Of a stretch of DNA of 64,000 bases, positions 44,428 through 52,838 are shown one piece after another (position 1 is the stretch's first letter; each line of letters begins with the position of its first letter). Source of the stretch: Aciduricibacillus chroicocephali (lineage in GTDB: Bacteria; Bacillota; Bacilli; Bacillales; Amphibacillaceae); contig NZ_CP129113.1 of assembly GCF_030762805.1 (NCBI RefSeq), positions 1,564,001-1,628,000 of the forward strand, read 5' to 3'. Position numbers and translations under genes: made by a program. The notes under the pieces are model-generated. The model had not been told where the DNA came from. It worked only from the letters and a program-made list of their open reading frames with translations, and did not search any database.

Positions 44428-45311
44428 TGCCCGTCATCCCCCTCCTCCGGTTCGTCTGTAGCATTATCCGTCTCCAAGCTCCGATCAACGACGATTACAT
44501 TATTAAGATTATACAAGTCAGCCGCCGGTTCAATCAGAGCGGTTTCTGTCAATCCGTACTGATCAGGTTTAACCTCTTTAACTTTACCGATCAATAGCCC
44601 GGCCGGGAATTTACCACCAAGTCCGGAAGAATATACTTTTTCTCCCTTTTTAACGTTTTGCTCAGATTCTTCGATAATACGGAACGTAAGATACTTTGAT
44701 TCCACATCGAATCCTTCAACCATGCCGAAAACATCCTTGCCCTTTTTGCGGGCGATCGTGGCTGAAATCCTGTTGAACTGGTCAAAACCGGACAGAAGCT
44801 GTACGGTTGAACTGAATTGTGCAGCTGATCGAATCTTTCCGACCATGCCATCAGCCGTTCTAACAGCCATATTCTCCTTAACACCATCATGCTTACCTTT
44901 GTTGATTGTAACTTGCTCTACCCAGCGCTCAGGAGAACGTGAAATGACAGTAGCCTGAATCGGTGTGTAATCACGGATCGATTCTGTAATATGCAACTGC
45001 GCCCTCAGCTCATCATTTTCCTCTTTTAGCTTCTGGATATGGTAGTCCATCCCTTTGTATTCAGAGATTTTCTTCTTCAGTTGTCTGTTCTCTTCGTATG
45101 CATTTCTGATATCGGAAATATTCGTCCCAATCCCTTTTACAAAACGGACAGGAGCGGAAACAATTTTCTGCGCTCCGCCTGTCGCATCCTTCATCATCTG
45201 TTCAGGCAATGTGACCCCGTCTCTTCCACTCAGCGAATAGCCGACAAGGACGACGAGCAAAATGATTCCAATTAGCAGAATGAAGAGACCTTTCTTTCGG
45301 AAAAATGACAT
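44424..45311 (-). CDS. mreC: rod shape-determining protein MreC
   Basis: 295-residue bitopic protein: TM at about residues 9-27, a coiled coil at about 65-105 (NRQLKKKISEYKGMDYHIQK), and paired beta-barrel domains with INKGKHDGVKENMAVRTADG (about 137) and SSGLGGKFPAGLLIGKV (about 228). A short acidic tail ends DEPEEGDDGQ. It links cytosolic MreB to the wall synthases. Confidence 0.95.
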   Translation of the reverse strand: MSFFRKKGLFILLIGIILLVVLVGYSLSGRDGVTLPEQMMKDATGGAQKIVSAPVRFVKGIGTNISDIRNAYEENRQLKKKISEYKGMDYHIQKLKEENDELRAQLHITESIRDYTPIQATVISRSPERWVEQVTINKGKHDGVKENMAVRTADGMVGKIRSAAQFSSTVQLLSGFDQFNRISATIARKKGKDVFGMVEGFDVESKYLTFRIIEESEQNVKKGEKVYSSGLGGKFPAGLLIGKVKEVKPDQYGLTETALIEPAADLYNLNNVIVVDRSLETDNATDEPEEGDDGQ

Positions 45312-45323
45312 CTAATCACCTGC

Positions 45324-46364
45324 TTAATCTGCGCTTTGGCGGGTTGAAACATTCGGATGGCTGCGGAAATGCTGGATGTAATCCAATGATTTCCCTGTAC
45401 CGATTGCTACACTTTCAAGAGGATTTTCCGTTACAAATACAGGCATCTTCGTTTCATCACTAATCACCTGATCAAGATTCTCAAGAAGTGAGCTTCCTCC
45501 TGTAAGAACGATTCCACGATCCATGATGTCTGCCGCAAGTTCCGGAGGAGTCTTCTCTAATGTCCCTTTTACTGCATCAACAATTGAATCAACCGTATCT
45601 GCAAGAGAAGTAGCAATCTCCTTCTTAGTTATTGTAATCGTCTTTGGCAATCCTGTCAGCAAATCACGCCCGCGGATATCGAGCTCTTCATCCTGCTTAA
45701 CTTCGCCTGCCGCTCCAATTTCCATTTTAATAGATTCGGCCGAACGTTCACCAATCATAAGATTGTAATTTTTACGGATGAAATGAATAATTGCCTCATC
45801 CATGTCATCACCAGCTGTACGAATTGAACGGCATGTTACAATACCGCCAAGTGAGATGACAGCTACTTCAGTCGTTCCGCCGCCAATATCGACAATCATG
45901 CTTCCTGTCGGTTCCCATACTGGCAAATCTGCACCGATAGCGGCTGCGAATGGCTCAGCAATCGGAAAAGCATCTTTTGCGCCAGCCTGCTTCGTCGCAT
46001 CAATAACTGCGCGCTCTTCTACCATTGTAATTCCCGATGGCACACAGACAATGACGTTCGGCTTCGAAGCGAAGAATGAACGTTTTTTCATTGCTTTCTG
46101 AATATAATATTTCATCATGGATGCAGTCGTATCATAGTCAGCAATAACGCCGTCTTTCATCGGACGGATTACTGAAATATTGCCCGGCGTACGTCCAATC
46201 ATGTTGCGAGCAGCACTGCCGACCGCTTCAATTTCGCCTGTTTCGATATTTTTCGCTACTACTGATGGTTCTCTTACCTGAACGCCTTTTCCTTTAACAA
46301 ATACAAGTGTGTTGGCTGTTCCCAGGTCGATGCCCAAATCCTGCGAGAAACTTAATTTCCCCAA
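45324..46364 (-). CDS. mreB: rod shape-determining actin homologue MreB
   Basis: 346-residue actin-fold ATPase. Phosphate 1 motif [19 protein letters not shown] (start of chain), connect 1, phosphate 2 [18 protein letters not shown] (about 158-175) and adenosine motif [12 protein letters not shown] (about 285-296) are all intact. It forms membrane filaments that guide elongasome movement. First gene of mreBCD-minCD. Confidence 0.97.
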   Translation of the reverse strand: MGKLSFSQDLGIDLGTANTLVFVKGKGVQVREPSVVAKNIETGEIEAVGSAARNMIGRTPGNISVIRPMKDGVIADYDTTASMMKYYIQKAMKKRSFFASKPNVIVCVPSGITMVEERAVIDATKQAGAKDAFPIAEPFAAAIGADLPVWEPTGSMIVDIGGGTTEVAVISLGGIVTCRSIRTAGDDMDEAIIHFIRKNYNLMIGERSAESIKMEIGAAGEVKQDEELDIRGRDLLTGLPKTITITKKEIATSLADTVDSIVDAVKGTLEKTPPELAADIMDRGIVLTGGSSLLENLDQVISDETKMPVFVTENPLESVAIGTGKSLDYIQHFRSHPNVSTRQSAD

Positions 46365-46421
46365 AGAAATCTTCCTTTCTTCCGTGCCCCGGTATTTACT
46401 GCTTTTTTATTTAATTGCACT

Positions 46422-46451
46422 ATCATATATGAAAACGTGCATTCAAAACAA
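46422..46451 (-). promoter_or_regulatory. probable sigma-A promoter of mreBCD-minCD
   Basis: TTGTTT (46446-46451) and TATGAT (46422-46427) on the minus strand with 18 bases between. Moderate match; other start sites are possible. Confidence 0.5.
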
Positions 46452-46495
46452 TATGCTTTTAAAAAATGAATATCCTTTGAACACCACTTAAATAA

Positions 46496-46528
46496 GCGCC
46501 GATTTCCCTAATATAGGGAAAATGGCGC
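46496..46528 (-). terminator. intrinsic terminator after radC
   Basis: GCGCCATTTTCCCT / AGGGAAATCGGCGC stem (one T.C mismatch) with five-base loop, then TTATTT on the minus strand. Confidence 0.85.
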
Positions 46529-46584
46529 CAACATTCGAGCGTCTTGTCAATTATACGAAAAAAAACGCAAAATGGATAGTCATA

Positions 46585-47274
46585 TTATACATAACCTTTT
46601 TCTTTAAGAGAGACAAAACGTCTGTCACCGATAATAATATGGTCGAGCAGCTCAATACCCATCATTTTGCCTGCTTCAACAAGCCTGCGAGTTACTTGAA
46701 TATCTTCCTGGGAAGGAGCGGGGTCTCCTGAGGGGTGATTATGAATGCAGATGATCGAAGCGGCTGAACGCCTGACCGCTTCCCTGAATACTTCACGGGG
46801 ATGCACAATCGAGGCGTTAAGGCTTCCGATGAAAATCGTCTGTCTGTGCAGCACTTGATTCTTCGTGTCCAAGAAGAGGGCAACAAAATGTTCTTGTTTT
46901 AGCTGACGCATCTCTTCCATGACATAATCAGCGCCATCTTCAGGCGAACGAATAAAAAACTTTTCCTGGGGCCGATATTGATTAAGCCGCTTGCCAAGTT
47001 CGAGTGCAGCAAGTATGAGCACGCCTTTCGCATCGCCAATACCTTTAATTGCCTTCAATTCCTCGATTGTCGCCTCATTCAGCAATTTAAGTCCGTCAAA
47101 ATGAAGGAGCACACGGTTGGAGAGTGACATTACTGACTCCTGGCGTGTGCCGCTTCCAAGCAAAATGGCGAGCAGTTCCTGATTGGACAACCTTCCCGGT
47201 CCATACTGCAGCAGCCGCTCTCGGGGCCTGTCCTCGACCGGGGTATCCTTTATCATGATTGGAGCATCATCCAT
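46585..47274 (-). CDS. radC: RadC family JAMM-motif protein
   Basis: 229-residue protein with an N-terminal helix-hairpin-helix region (LKAIKGIGDAKGVLILAALELG, split near 65) and a C-terminal JAB1/MPN domain whose zinc motif CIHNHPSGDPAPSQED (about residues 173-188) is complete. It is annotated as a DNA repair protein, but the activity is not established; B. subtilis RadC is dispensable for repair. ATG follows GGGAGG. No maf gene lies between it and the SpoIIB-like gene. Confidence 0.94.
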   Translation of the reverse strand: MDDAPIMIKDTPVEDRPRERLLQYGPGRLSNQELLAILLGSGTRQESVMSLSNRVLLHFDGLKLLNEATIEELKAIKGIGDAKGVLILAALELGKRLNQYRPQEKFFIRSPEDGADYVMEEMRQLKQEHFVALFLDTKNQVLHRQTIFIGSLNASIVHPREVFREAVRRSAASIICIHNHPSGDPAPSQEDIQVTRRLVEAGKMMGIELLDHIIIGDRRFVSLKEKGYV

Positions 47275-47409
47275 GAATAAAGCCTCCCTCGCAAATTCGT
47301 CACCGCCAATTATAGACAGAGCTCGGGCATTTGACGAACAGAGGAATTCGTGTTTTTCGCTCGTTCTTCTCTTAAAAAAATTGTTTTCATTAGACTATAA
47401 GTTAAGAAC

Positions 47410-48225
47410 TCAAGAAATTTTTTCTGCGCTTTTCCAAATATTAAGCAAAGCTTGACGCACTGTATTCGAGTCTCCTGCTTTCAGCTTGTCCAAGTTTGCC
47501 TCAATGCCCTTGGCAAGATTCTGGCAAGCAGTAGATTTTGCCGGAGCACTTTTAATCAATGAGTTCCATTCTGATGCAGAGTGGGTCTCTCCAGTTTTTT
47601 GCAACGTACGATTCCATACGGTGCTGAATTCCGAGAGCCATTTTTTCTCATTGTCTTTAAGCTCACCCTTAGCGATTGGCGCAGTCCATTCCTTAATGTA
47701 AATGTCCAGTTTAGCCTTCTCTATCAATTTAGCCTGTTCTGCTGCCTGCTTCTCAGCTGGAGCTGCTCCGGCGAACAAATAATAGCTTCCATCTCTCTGC
47801 CATAGTACTGCAGGAACACCTGCTTTTTCATATTTAGCAAGCCACTCATCTGCATTTTTCTTTTTCGTGAACACGCCTCCTTGCAGAACATAGGCGGAAA
47901 GCAGCTCGGACTTCTTATTCATTGCTGCATTGGCATGGCCGGACACAGTTACAGCAGCCTCGTCCGTCTCAAAAACAGTAAGGAGCTTCAGCATAACTGT
48001 CCCGATAAGCACACCGAGTACGATCGCTGAGACTGTTGTTACAAGCAGAACTTGCAGCTTGGATCTTTTTCCAGGCACTTTTTTTGCATCCATGTGGAAA
48101 AAGGCATCATTACTTATTTCTTCTGCTCTGATTTCTTCAGCAACAGCTACTTCATGTTGATCCGAGCTTGTCCCATCTTCCGGCTTGCGACTATGCCAGA
48201 CGATAACAGGTACTTTCCCACTCAT
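47410..48225 (-). CDS. SPOR-domain sporulation protein (SpoIIB-like)
   Basis: 271-residue bitopic protein. A cytosolic N-terminus begins SGKVPVIVWHSR, a TM is at about residues 66-88 (VLLVTTVSAIVLGVLIGTVML), then an extracytoplasmic SPOR-like repeat at about 115-165 (YVLQGGVFTKKKNADEWLAKY, where the Q-G-F pattern marks SPOR) and a helical tail. SPOR domains bind denuded glycan at septa. Place between folC and radC is that of B. subtilis spoIIB, which aids engulfment-septum thinning. ATG 48225 follows AGAGGTAGG. Confidence 0.8.
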   Translation of the reverse strand: MSGKVPVIVWHSRKPEDGTSSDQHEVAVAEEIRAEEISNDAFFHMDAKKVPGKRSKLQVLLVTTVSAIVLGVLIGTVMLKLLTVFETDEAAVTVSGHANAAMNKKSELLSAYVLQGGVFTKKKNADEWLAKYEKAGVPAVLWQRDGSYYLFAGAAPAEKQAAEQAKLIEKAKLDIYIKEWTAPIAKGELKDNEKKWLSEFSTVWNRTLQKTGETHSASEWNSLIKSAPAKSTACQNLAKGIEANLDKLKAGDSNTVRQALLNIWKSAEKIS

Positions 48226-48279
48226 ATGACCTACCTCTTTCTGCAATGTTTTTCCCAACTCTACCATATGATGAACGCA

Positions 48280-48314
48280 AAAAAAGGCGGCTCCTGTCAT
48301 CAGGAACCACCTTT
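48280..48314 (-). terminator. intrinsic terminator after folC
   Basis: AAAGGTGGTTCCTG / CAGGAGCCGCCTTT stem on the minus strand followed by TTTT. Confidence 0.85.
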
Positions 48315-48326
48315 CCATCTGCAAAT

Positions 48327-49601
48327 TCAATCGTGTTTCGACAAAATATATTCCCTCACTCGCAAAATGAAGTTCAAGGAACCTGTAATGAACATGCAGC
48401 TTGCTTCTTTTTCTTCTATCATTTCATCAACAACACTGTGCCAATCTGTTTTAAGCTCCAGATTATATTTTTCAGCCAGCTTTTTCTCCTCTTCGATAGA
48501 CAACGCACGAGGGTGGTCAAAAGGGACAAGTACAATATGGTTGAATTCTTCTTTCAACTGTTCGAGCATACTACTGATATCCTTGTCTCGAAACGCACTG
48601 AATACGACTTTTGAAGACTTGCCTTCAGCGAATGCCTTGGCAGTCTTTGTAAAGGAGCGAATGCCATCCGGATTATGTGCTCCGTCCAGAATAATATCCG
48701 GATTAGAGTGAACTTTTTCAAAACGACCAGGCACCGCAGTCTCAGCCAATGCTTTGACCGCTTTCTCCATGTCAATGAGTACTCCTTCTTCATCAAGAAG
48801 CGCAAATCCAGCAATGGCGAGCGAAGCATTATGCATCTGATGTACTCCGCTCATGCCTAGCTTCACATCGTATGATTTGCCGCCGCTTGTCCAGATGAAT
48901 GAATCAGGCCATGTCTTTCGATATTGGAATTCCTCACCAATATGAAAAATTGGAGCAGATTTCCCTGTCGCTTCCTCACGAATAACGGCAAATGCTTCGT
49001 CTTTCATTTCCCCGGCAATAACAGGACGGTTATGTTTAATAATGCCAGCCTTATGTTCGGCGATATCGACAACCGTACTGCCGAGGAATGAGGCATGATC
49101 AATTGAAACATTTGTAATGATTGATAGAATTGGTTCAAAGCAGTTCGTAGTATCAAAGCGACCGCCCATTCCTGTTTCGATAACTGAAATCTCCGCCTGT
49201 TCAGCGAGATGCATAATTGCAAGCACCGTAATGATCTCAAATTCTGTCGGATGCATATCTTGTTCATCGAGCAGTTCAATTGCTGGTAATAGCTGATTCA
49301 GCAAAGAGATAAAAGCTCCTTCACTTATTGGTTCTTTATTAATGTAAATATGTCCGGTAAGACCCGAAAAGCTAGGTGAAGTGAAAAAGCCTGTCTTATA
49401 TCCATTGGCTACAAGTCCGTCAATTAGGAAGCTCGCGGTCGAACCTTTTCCATTCGTACCCGCAACATGCACAGCCTTCATCTTTTTCTCCGGGTTCCCT
49501 GCTTTGTCCAATAATGAATGGATTCGTTCCAGGCCGGGTTTAATCCCAAATTCACTTCGTTTCTTGAAAAACGTCTCAACTTCTATAAAAGTTTTAAACA
49601 T
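48327..49601 (-). CDS. folC: folylpolyglutamate synthase / dihydrofolate synthase
   Basis: 424-residue Mur-ligase-family enzyme adding glutamate to (dihydro)folate. The ATP loop is HVAGTNGKGSTASFL (about residues 45-59), with GMGGRFDTTN (about 145-154) and the C-terminal ILDGAHNPDGIRSF (about 305-318). In B. subtilis it lies just downstream of valS; here the ATP-grasp pair and two hypothetical genes are inserted between valS and folC. Confidence 0.95.
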   Translation of the reverse strand: MFKTFIEVETFFKKRSEFGIKPGLERIHSLLDKAGNPEKKMKAVHVAGTNGKGSTASFLIDGLVANGYKTGFFTSPSFSGLTGHIYINKEPISEGAFISLLNQLLPAIELLDEQDMHPTEFEIITVLAIMHLAEQAEISVIETGMGGRFDTTNCFEPILSIITNVSIDHASFLGSTVVDIAEHKAGIIKHNRPVIAGEMKDEAFAVIREEATGKSAPIFHIGEEFQYRKTWPDSFIWTSGGKSYDVKLGMSGVHQMHNASLAIAGFALLDEEGVLIDMEKAVKALAETAVPGRFEKVHSNPDIILDGAHNPDGIRSFTKTAKAFAEGKSSKVVFSAFRDKDISSMLEQLKEEFNHIVLVPFDHPRALSIEEEKKLAEKYNLELKTDWHSVVDEMIEEKEASCMFITGSLNFILRVREYILSKHD

Positions 49602-49688
49602 GACGCCACCACTTCCGTTTCTTTTCTAGTACAATCAATTATAGAATTCATTTGTGATTGAAGCAATCAGACAGAGAGGACTTAATAG

Positions 49689-50594
49689 ATGACTTATGGT
49701 TGGATCATATATAATGGCTCATTGCCAGGTAATAAATTCCTTGATTTCGCCGAAATGCTGCAAAGAGCGGCGTTGCGTGCGGGAAGCCAAGCTGATATTG
49801 TAAAAAATAACGACTTGCTCGCTGTTACAGACTCAAAAGGCATGGAGTTGCTGAAGCCGAACGGGCTTAACATCCCTGAATATTGTCTTTTTACGGACAA
49901 AGACCTCCATCTTGCACGCCAACTAGAAGCGATGGGTATCTCTGTCTTCAATAGCTCTCATGCAATTGAAGCGAGCGACGATAAAATCGCGACACATCAA
50001 GCACTTGCAAAGAGGAAGATCCCGATGCCACGGACAATTTCTGCTCCAAAAACATTCCTTCAAGATAGTCCGCTTGGGGAAAAGCAACTGCAACTTGCCT
50101 CCAAGGCACTTGGCTTCCCAATGATTGTAAAAGAAGCTTTCGGATCTTTTGGCCAGCAAGTCTACCTTGTAAACGACATGGCTGAACTACAAGAACAAGT
50201 TCAGAAAATTGGCGGCAAACCATTCCTTTTCCAGGAGTTCGTAGAGACAAGCCGCGGCATTGATCTAAGACTACAAGTTGCTGGCGATGAAGTCGTCGCC
50301 TCAGTGAGAAGAACAGCGGTTGATGATTTCCGCGCCAATGTGACGAATGGCGGCAAAATGCATAGCTATGAACCGACTGATGCTGAGTGTGAGCTTGCCA
50401 TTGCTGCAGCGAAAGCGCTCGGATGCGATTTCGCTGGTGTCGACCTGCTTCATGGGGAACTCGGACCAATAGTCTGTGAAGTAAACTCAAATGCACATAT
50501 TCATAATCTAATGGACGCAACCGGAATAGATGCTAGTGATGCCATAGTCCGTGACGTCCTCCGTAAAGTAAAAGACAGGAGGAAACAGTTTTGA
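49689..50594 (+). CDS. RimK-type ATP-grasp ligase, first of a pair
   Basis: 301-residue ATP-grasp protein of the RimK/alpha-L-glutamate ligase type. It begins TYGWIIYNG and has a pre-ATP-grasp region to about residue 95. ATP contacts are MIVKEAFGSFGQQVYLV (K148) and LFQEFVE (about 180-186). A RimK-like segment DLRLQVAGDEVVASVRR runs 192-208, and the Mg ligand motif CEVNSN is at 263-268. Such enzymes join an amino acid, often Glu, to a carboxylate on a protein or small molecule; the substrate here is unknown. GAGAGG precedes ATG. Divergent from folC and coupled to the next gene. Confidence 0.85.
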   Translation: MTYGWIIYNGSLPGNKFLDFAEMLQRAALRAGSQADIVKNNDLLAVTDSKGMELLKPNGLNIPEYCLFTDKDLHLARQLEAMGISVFNSSHAIEASDDKIATHQALAKRKIPMPRTISAPKTFLQDSPLGEKQLQLASKALGFPMIVKEAFGSFGQQVYLVNDMAELQEQVQKIGGKPFLFQEFVETSRGIDLRLQVAGDEVVASVRRTAVDDFRANVTNGGKMHSYEPTDAECELAIAAAKALGCDFAGVDLLHGELGPIVCEVNSNAHIHNLMDATGIDASDAIVRDVLRKVKDRRKQF

Positions 50595-51442
50595 AAACAG
50601 GCTGGATCATTTATCGTAAAGCCGATACACTCGGCAATGAAGGATACATTCAATGGTTTATCGATGAAGCACAAAAACAGGATATCGAATTGAAGTTTGT
50701 AATGCGGGAACAACTATCAGTCGGTATTATCGACAACAAAACGGAAATTCTAAAAAACGGGAAACCGGAAAGACCCGATTTCGCGATTATCCGAACAATT
50801 GAACCGCTGCTTAATTTACACTTTGAGACAGCCGGAATCCCTGCATTCAATTCGTATGAAGTCTCACGTATTGCCAATGACAAGGCACTCGCACACTCTT
50901 ACGTACAGCAGCTCGGTGTCCCAATGAATGATACCCTATTCCTACATACGGATCTTCTTAAACAAACACCGCCACTTGAATTTCCTTTTGTCCTTAAGCA
51001 GACGGGCGGACGCGGCGGTAAGGAAGTGTATTGGATCGGTTCCCAGGACGATTGGACTTCCCTCTTGCCGAAACTTCCACCAGTAAATCTCATCGCCCAA
51101 CGCACGAATGTGCGACATGGTAAAGATTTGCGCGTCTTTGTAGTTGGGGACGAAGTTGTCGGAGCTGTCCTTAGAGAGAGTGACGCCGACTTCCGTGCGA
51201 ACTTCAAGCTCGGCGGGAAAGCAACGTTTTATAATCTAAACGCCAATAATCTAGAACCTGTACAGAAAATCATCGACCGTTTTGATTTTGGAATGGTTGG
51301 AATCGACTTCCTCATTGGAAATGACGGCAAGCTGCTTTTCAATGAAATAGAAGATATTGTTGGGTCACGGACTTTAAGTGTGACGAGCAATATTAACATC
51401 CTGGAGAAGTATGTTGCTTTAATTAGAGAGCGGATTGAATAA
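50591..51442 (+). CDS. RimK-type ATP-grasp ligase, second of a pair
   Basis: 283-residue paralogue of the preceding gene; both begin GWIIY and share layout. ATP-binding FVLKQTGGRGGKEVYW is at 133-148, the RimK-like KDLRVFVVGDEVVGAVLR at 178-195, and the metal-ligand stretch LLFNEIEDIVGS at 248-259. The canonical E-x-N here reads E-I-E, which could alter metal binding or make this the non-standard partner. The start is TTG 50591, overlapping the previous stop (TTGA) and eight bases after AGGAGG, so the two are made together, perhaps as a heteromer. Function unknown. Confidence 0.83.
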   Translation: MKTGWIIYRKADTLGNEGYIQWFIDEAQKQDIELKFVMREQLSVGIIDNKTEILKNGKPERPDFAIIRTIEPLLNLHFETAGIPAFNSYEVSRIANDKALAHSYVQQLGVPMNDTLFLHTDLLKQTPPLEFPFVLKQTGGRGGKEVYWIGSQDDWTSLLPKLPPVNLIAQRTNVRHGKDLRVFVVGDEVVGAVLRESDADFRANFKLGGKATFYNLNANNLEPVQKIIDRFDFGMVGIDFLIGNDGKLLFNEIEDIVGSRTLSVTSNINILEKYVALIRERIE

Positions 51443-51452
51443 TAAAATCAAA

Positions 51453-51488
51453 AAATGACGGAGCATCGTATGCCCCGTCATTTTTCTA
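51453..51488. terminator. terminator after the ATP-grasp pair (possibly bidirectional)
   Basis: AAAATGACGGAGCATC / GTATGCCCCGTCATTTTTCT, a strong hairpin with A-run before and T-run after; it could serve both the plus-strand pair and the converging minus-strand hypothetical gene. Confidence 0.85.
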
Positions 51489-51523
51489 AATATCGGATCA
51501 CTTTATATACTCTATTAACAGCC

Positions 51524-52174
51524 CTAAAAATCACGTTCAAACTCACCGGCAATTAACTTAAAGTGTATGTCATTCGATGTCCCGCCACTGATAGTACGTG
51601 AAATTTTCGATATATCTATCTTTTTTTCCAAATGAATTGTCCTTTTCTCATTCGGTTTTAATGTGACTTTTTCAAGTTTAGGCTCATTCATTAATGACTC
51701 TGTTCGATAAACAGGCTTAAGATCATTATCAAGAAATTGCATTGAAAAGCTCACCGTATGATTGCTGTGATTCCTCAATGTAAGTGTGCACTCACCATTT
51801 AACAGATTCTCTCTAATGCTCTCAAAATGACAACTCCCATCTTTATCGTAGGAAATTGCGAAAATACCAGATGCGACTGTTCCCTGATACAGAGTAATCG
51901 CCACATTCGGCAAAAATAAATATAGGACGAATACAAGGATCACAGTCCTAATACGATGTTTTTTCACCCCAACAGCGAGCAAAACAAAACTTATAATAAA
52001 TAAAGCTGAACAAAAAATACCAGATAACACATACCCGTTCTGATCCTGTATCGGAAAATTCATAAACGTCGCTTGTGCCCTTAGCAATGGATTATTTGGA
52101 AATGGAAAGAAAGAATAAAGACAAATTCCTAAAAAAACAAACGAGCTAATAATGGCTAACTTGCTTCTAATCAA
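51524..52174 (-). CDS. hypothetical membrane protein
   Basis: 216-residue protein not recognised. Three hydrophobic segments (about residues 5-25, 48-70, 78-100) are followed by an outside domain of about 115 residues with short beta-like stretches (NGECTLTLRNHSNHTVSFSMQF, split; VTLKPNEKRTIHLEKK) resembling a small immunoglobulin-like fold. The start is TTG 52174 nine bases after GGAGG. Visibly more AT-rich than flanking core genes. It follows the next hypothetical gene by 21 bases, so they are probably one operon. Confidence 0.7.
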   Translation of the reverse strand: MIRSKLAIISSFVFLGICLYSFFPFPNNPLLRAQATFMNFPIQDQNGYVLSGIFCSALFIISFVLLAVGVKKHRIRTVILVFVLYLFLPNVAITLYQGTVASGIFAISYDKDGSCHFESIRENLLNGECTLTLRNHSNHTVSFSMQFLDNDLKPVYRTESLMNEPKLEKVTLKPNEKRTIHLEKKIDISKISRTISGGTSNDIHFKLIAGEFERDF

Positions 52175-52195
52175 AAATCTTATCCTCCCAACATA

Positions 52196-52729
52196 TCATC
52201 TATCTTTATATATGAAACGGTTCCCCATATACTTCTTACTGCTAAGGACGTCTTCCATAATAGCCAATGCCTTATAAGGTTCCTTATAAACATTAATAGA
52301 ACCTGCCTCAGCATCATATCCTTTTTTAAAATTAAGGATATCTTTTAAAACCTGGTTTGATTCCTCTTCACCATTTTGTTTAATTTTATTTCGAATATCT
52401 ACGAATACACCTCCATTCCAGGAGACAAGGTTTTCCGGCACTTCGCTAATATAGGCATTTAACCGTCCCTCATTCTCTGACATATAGTTGCTTGCATCCC
52501 AAAGAAGGTGCTCGTTCTTCCCTCCCTCCGTCTCATATTTTTTCGTAATCTCCTCTTCTTCAAATTCTTTCAAAAGCCTTGCTGTCTCATTGAGATTAAA
52601 CAAAAATTTTTCCACATCAATTCCTACTTCTATTCTTTTCTGTTGTTTGTCATGGATGAAGTGATACAAATTCAAACCCAGAGAAATAATTAAAATAAAA
52701 ATAAGCCTTTTCCGAGAAACCTTCTTCAT
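52196..52729 (-). CDS. hypothetical membrane-anchored protein
   Basis: 177-residue protein not recognised. An N-terminal basic segment and one hydrophobic helix (KRLIFILIISLGLNLYHFI, about residues 7-25) are followed by a helical, Lys/Glu-rich soluble domain with LLKEFEEEEITKKYE and a W-rich middle (LVSWNGGVFVDIRNKI). The AT-rich base use suggests acquisition relative to valS and folC neighbours. ATG 52729 follows GGTGAATC. Probably cotranscribed with the preceding membrane protein. No function is proposed. Confidence 0.7.
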   Translation of the reverse strand: MKKVSRKRLIFILIISLGLNLYHFIHDKQQKRIEVGIDVEKFLFNLNETARLLKEFEEEEITKKYETEGGKNEHLLWDASNYMSENEGRLNAYISEVPENLVSWNGGVFVDIRNKIKQNGEEESNQVLKDILNFKKGYDAEAGSINVYKEPYKALAIMEDVLSSKKYMGNRFIYKDR

Positions 52730-52792
52730 TGATTCACCAGCTTTTATGTATTATTCATGTTATTTTATCAGTATTTACCAAATGAGGATACA

Positions 52793-52832
52793 AAAAATCC
52801 CACAAGCCTCAATAGAAACTTGCGGGACAGTC
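52793..52832 (-). terminator. intrinsic terminator after valS
   Basis: CCCGCAAG / CTTGTGGG stem with a 12-base loop on the minus strand, followed by ATTTTTTG. Confidence 0.85.
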
Positions 52833-52838
52833 AAACTA

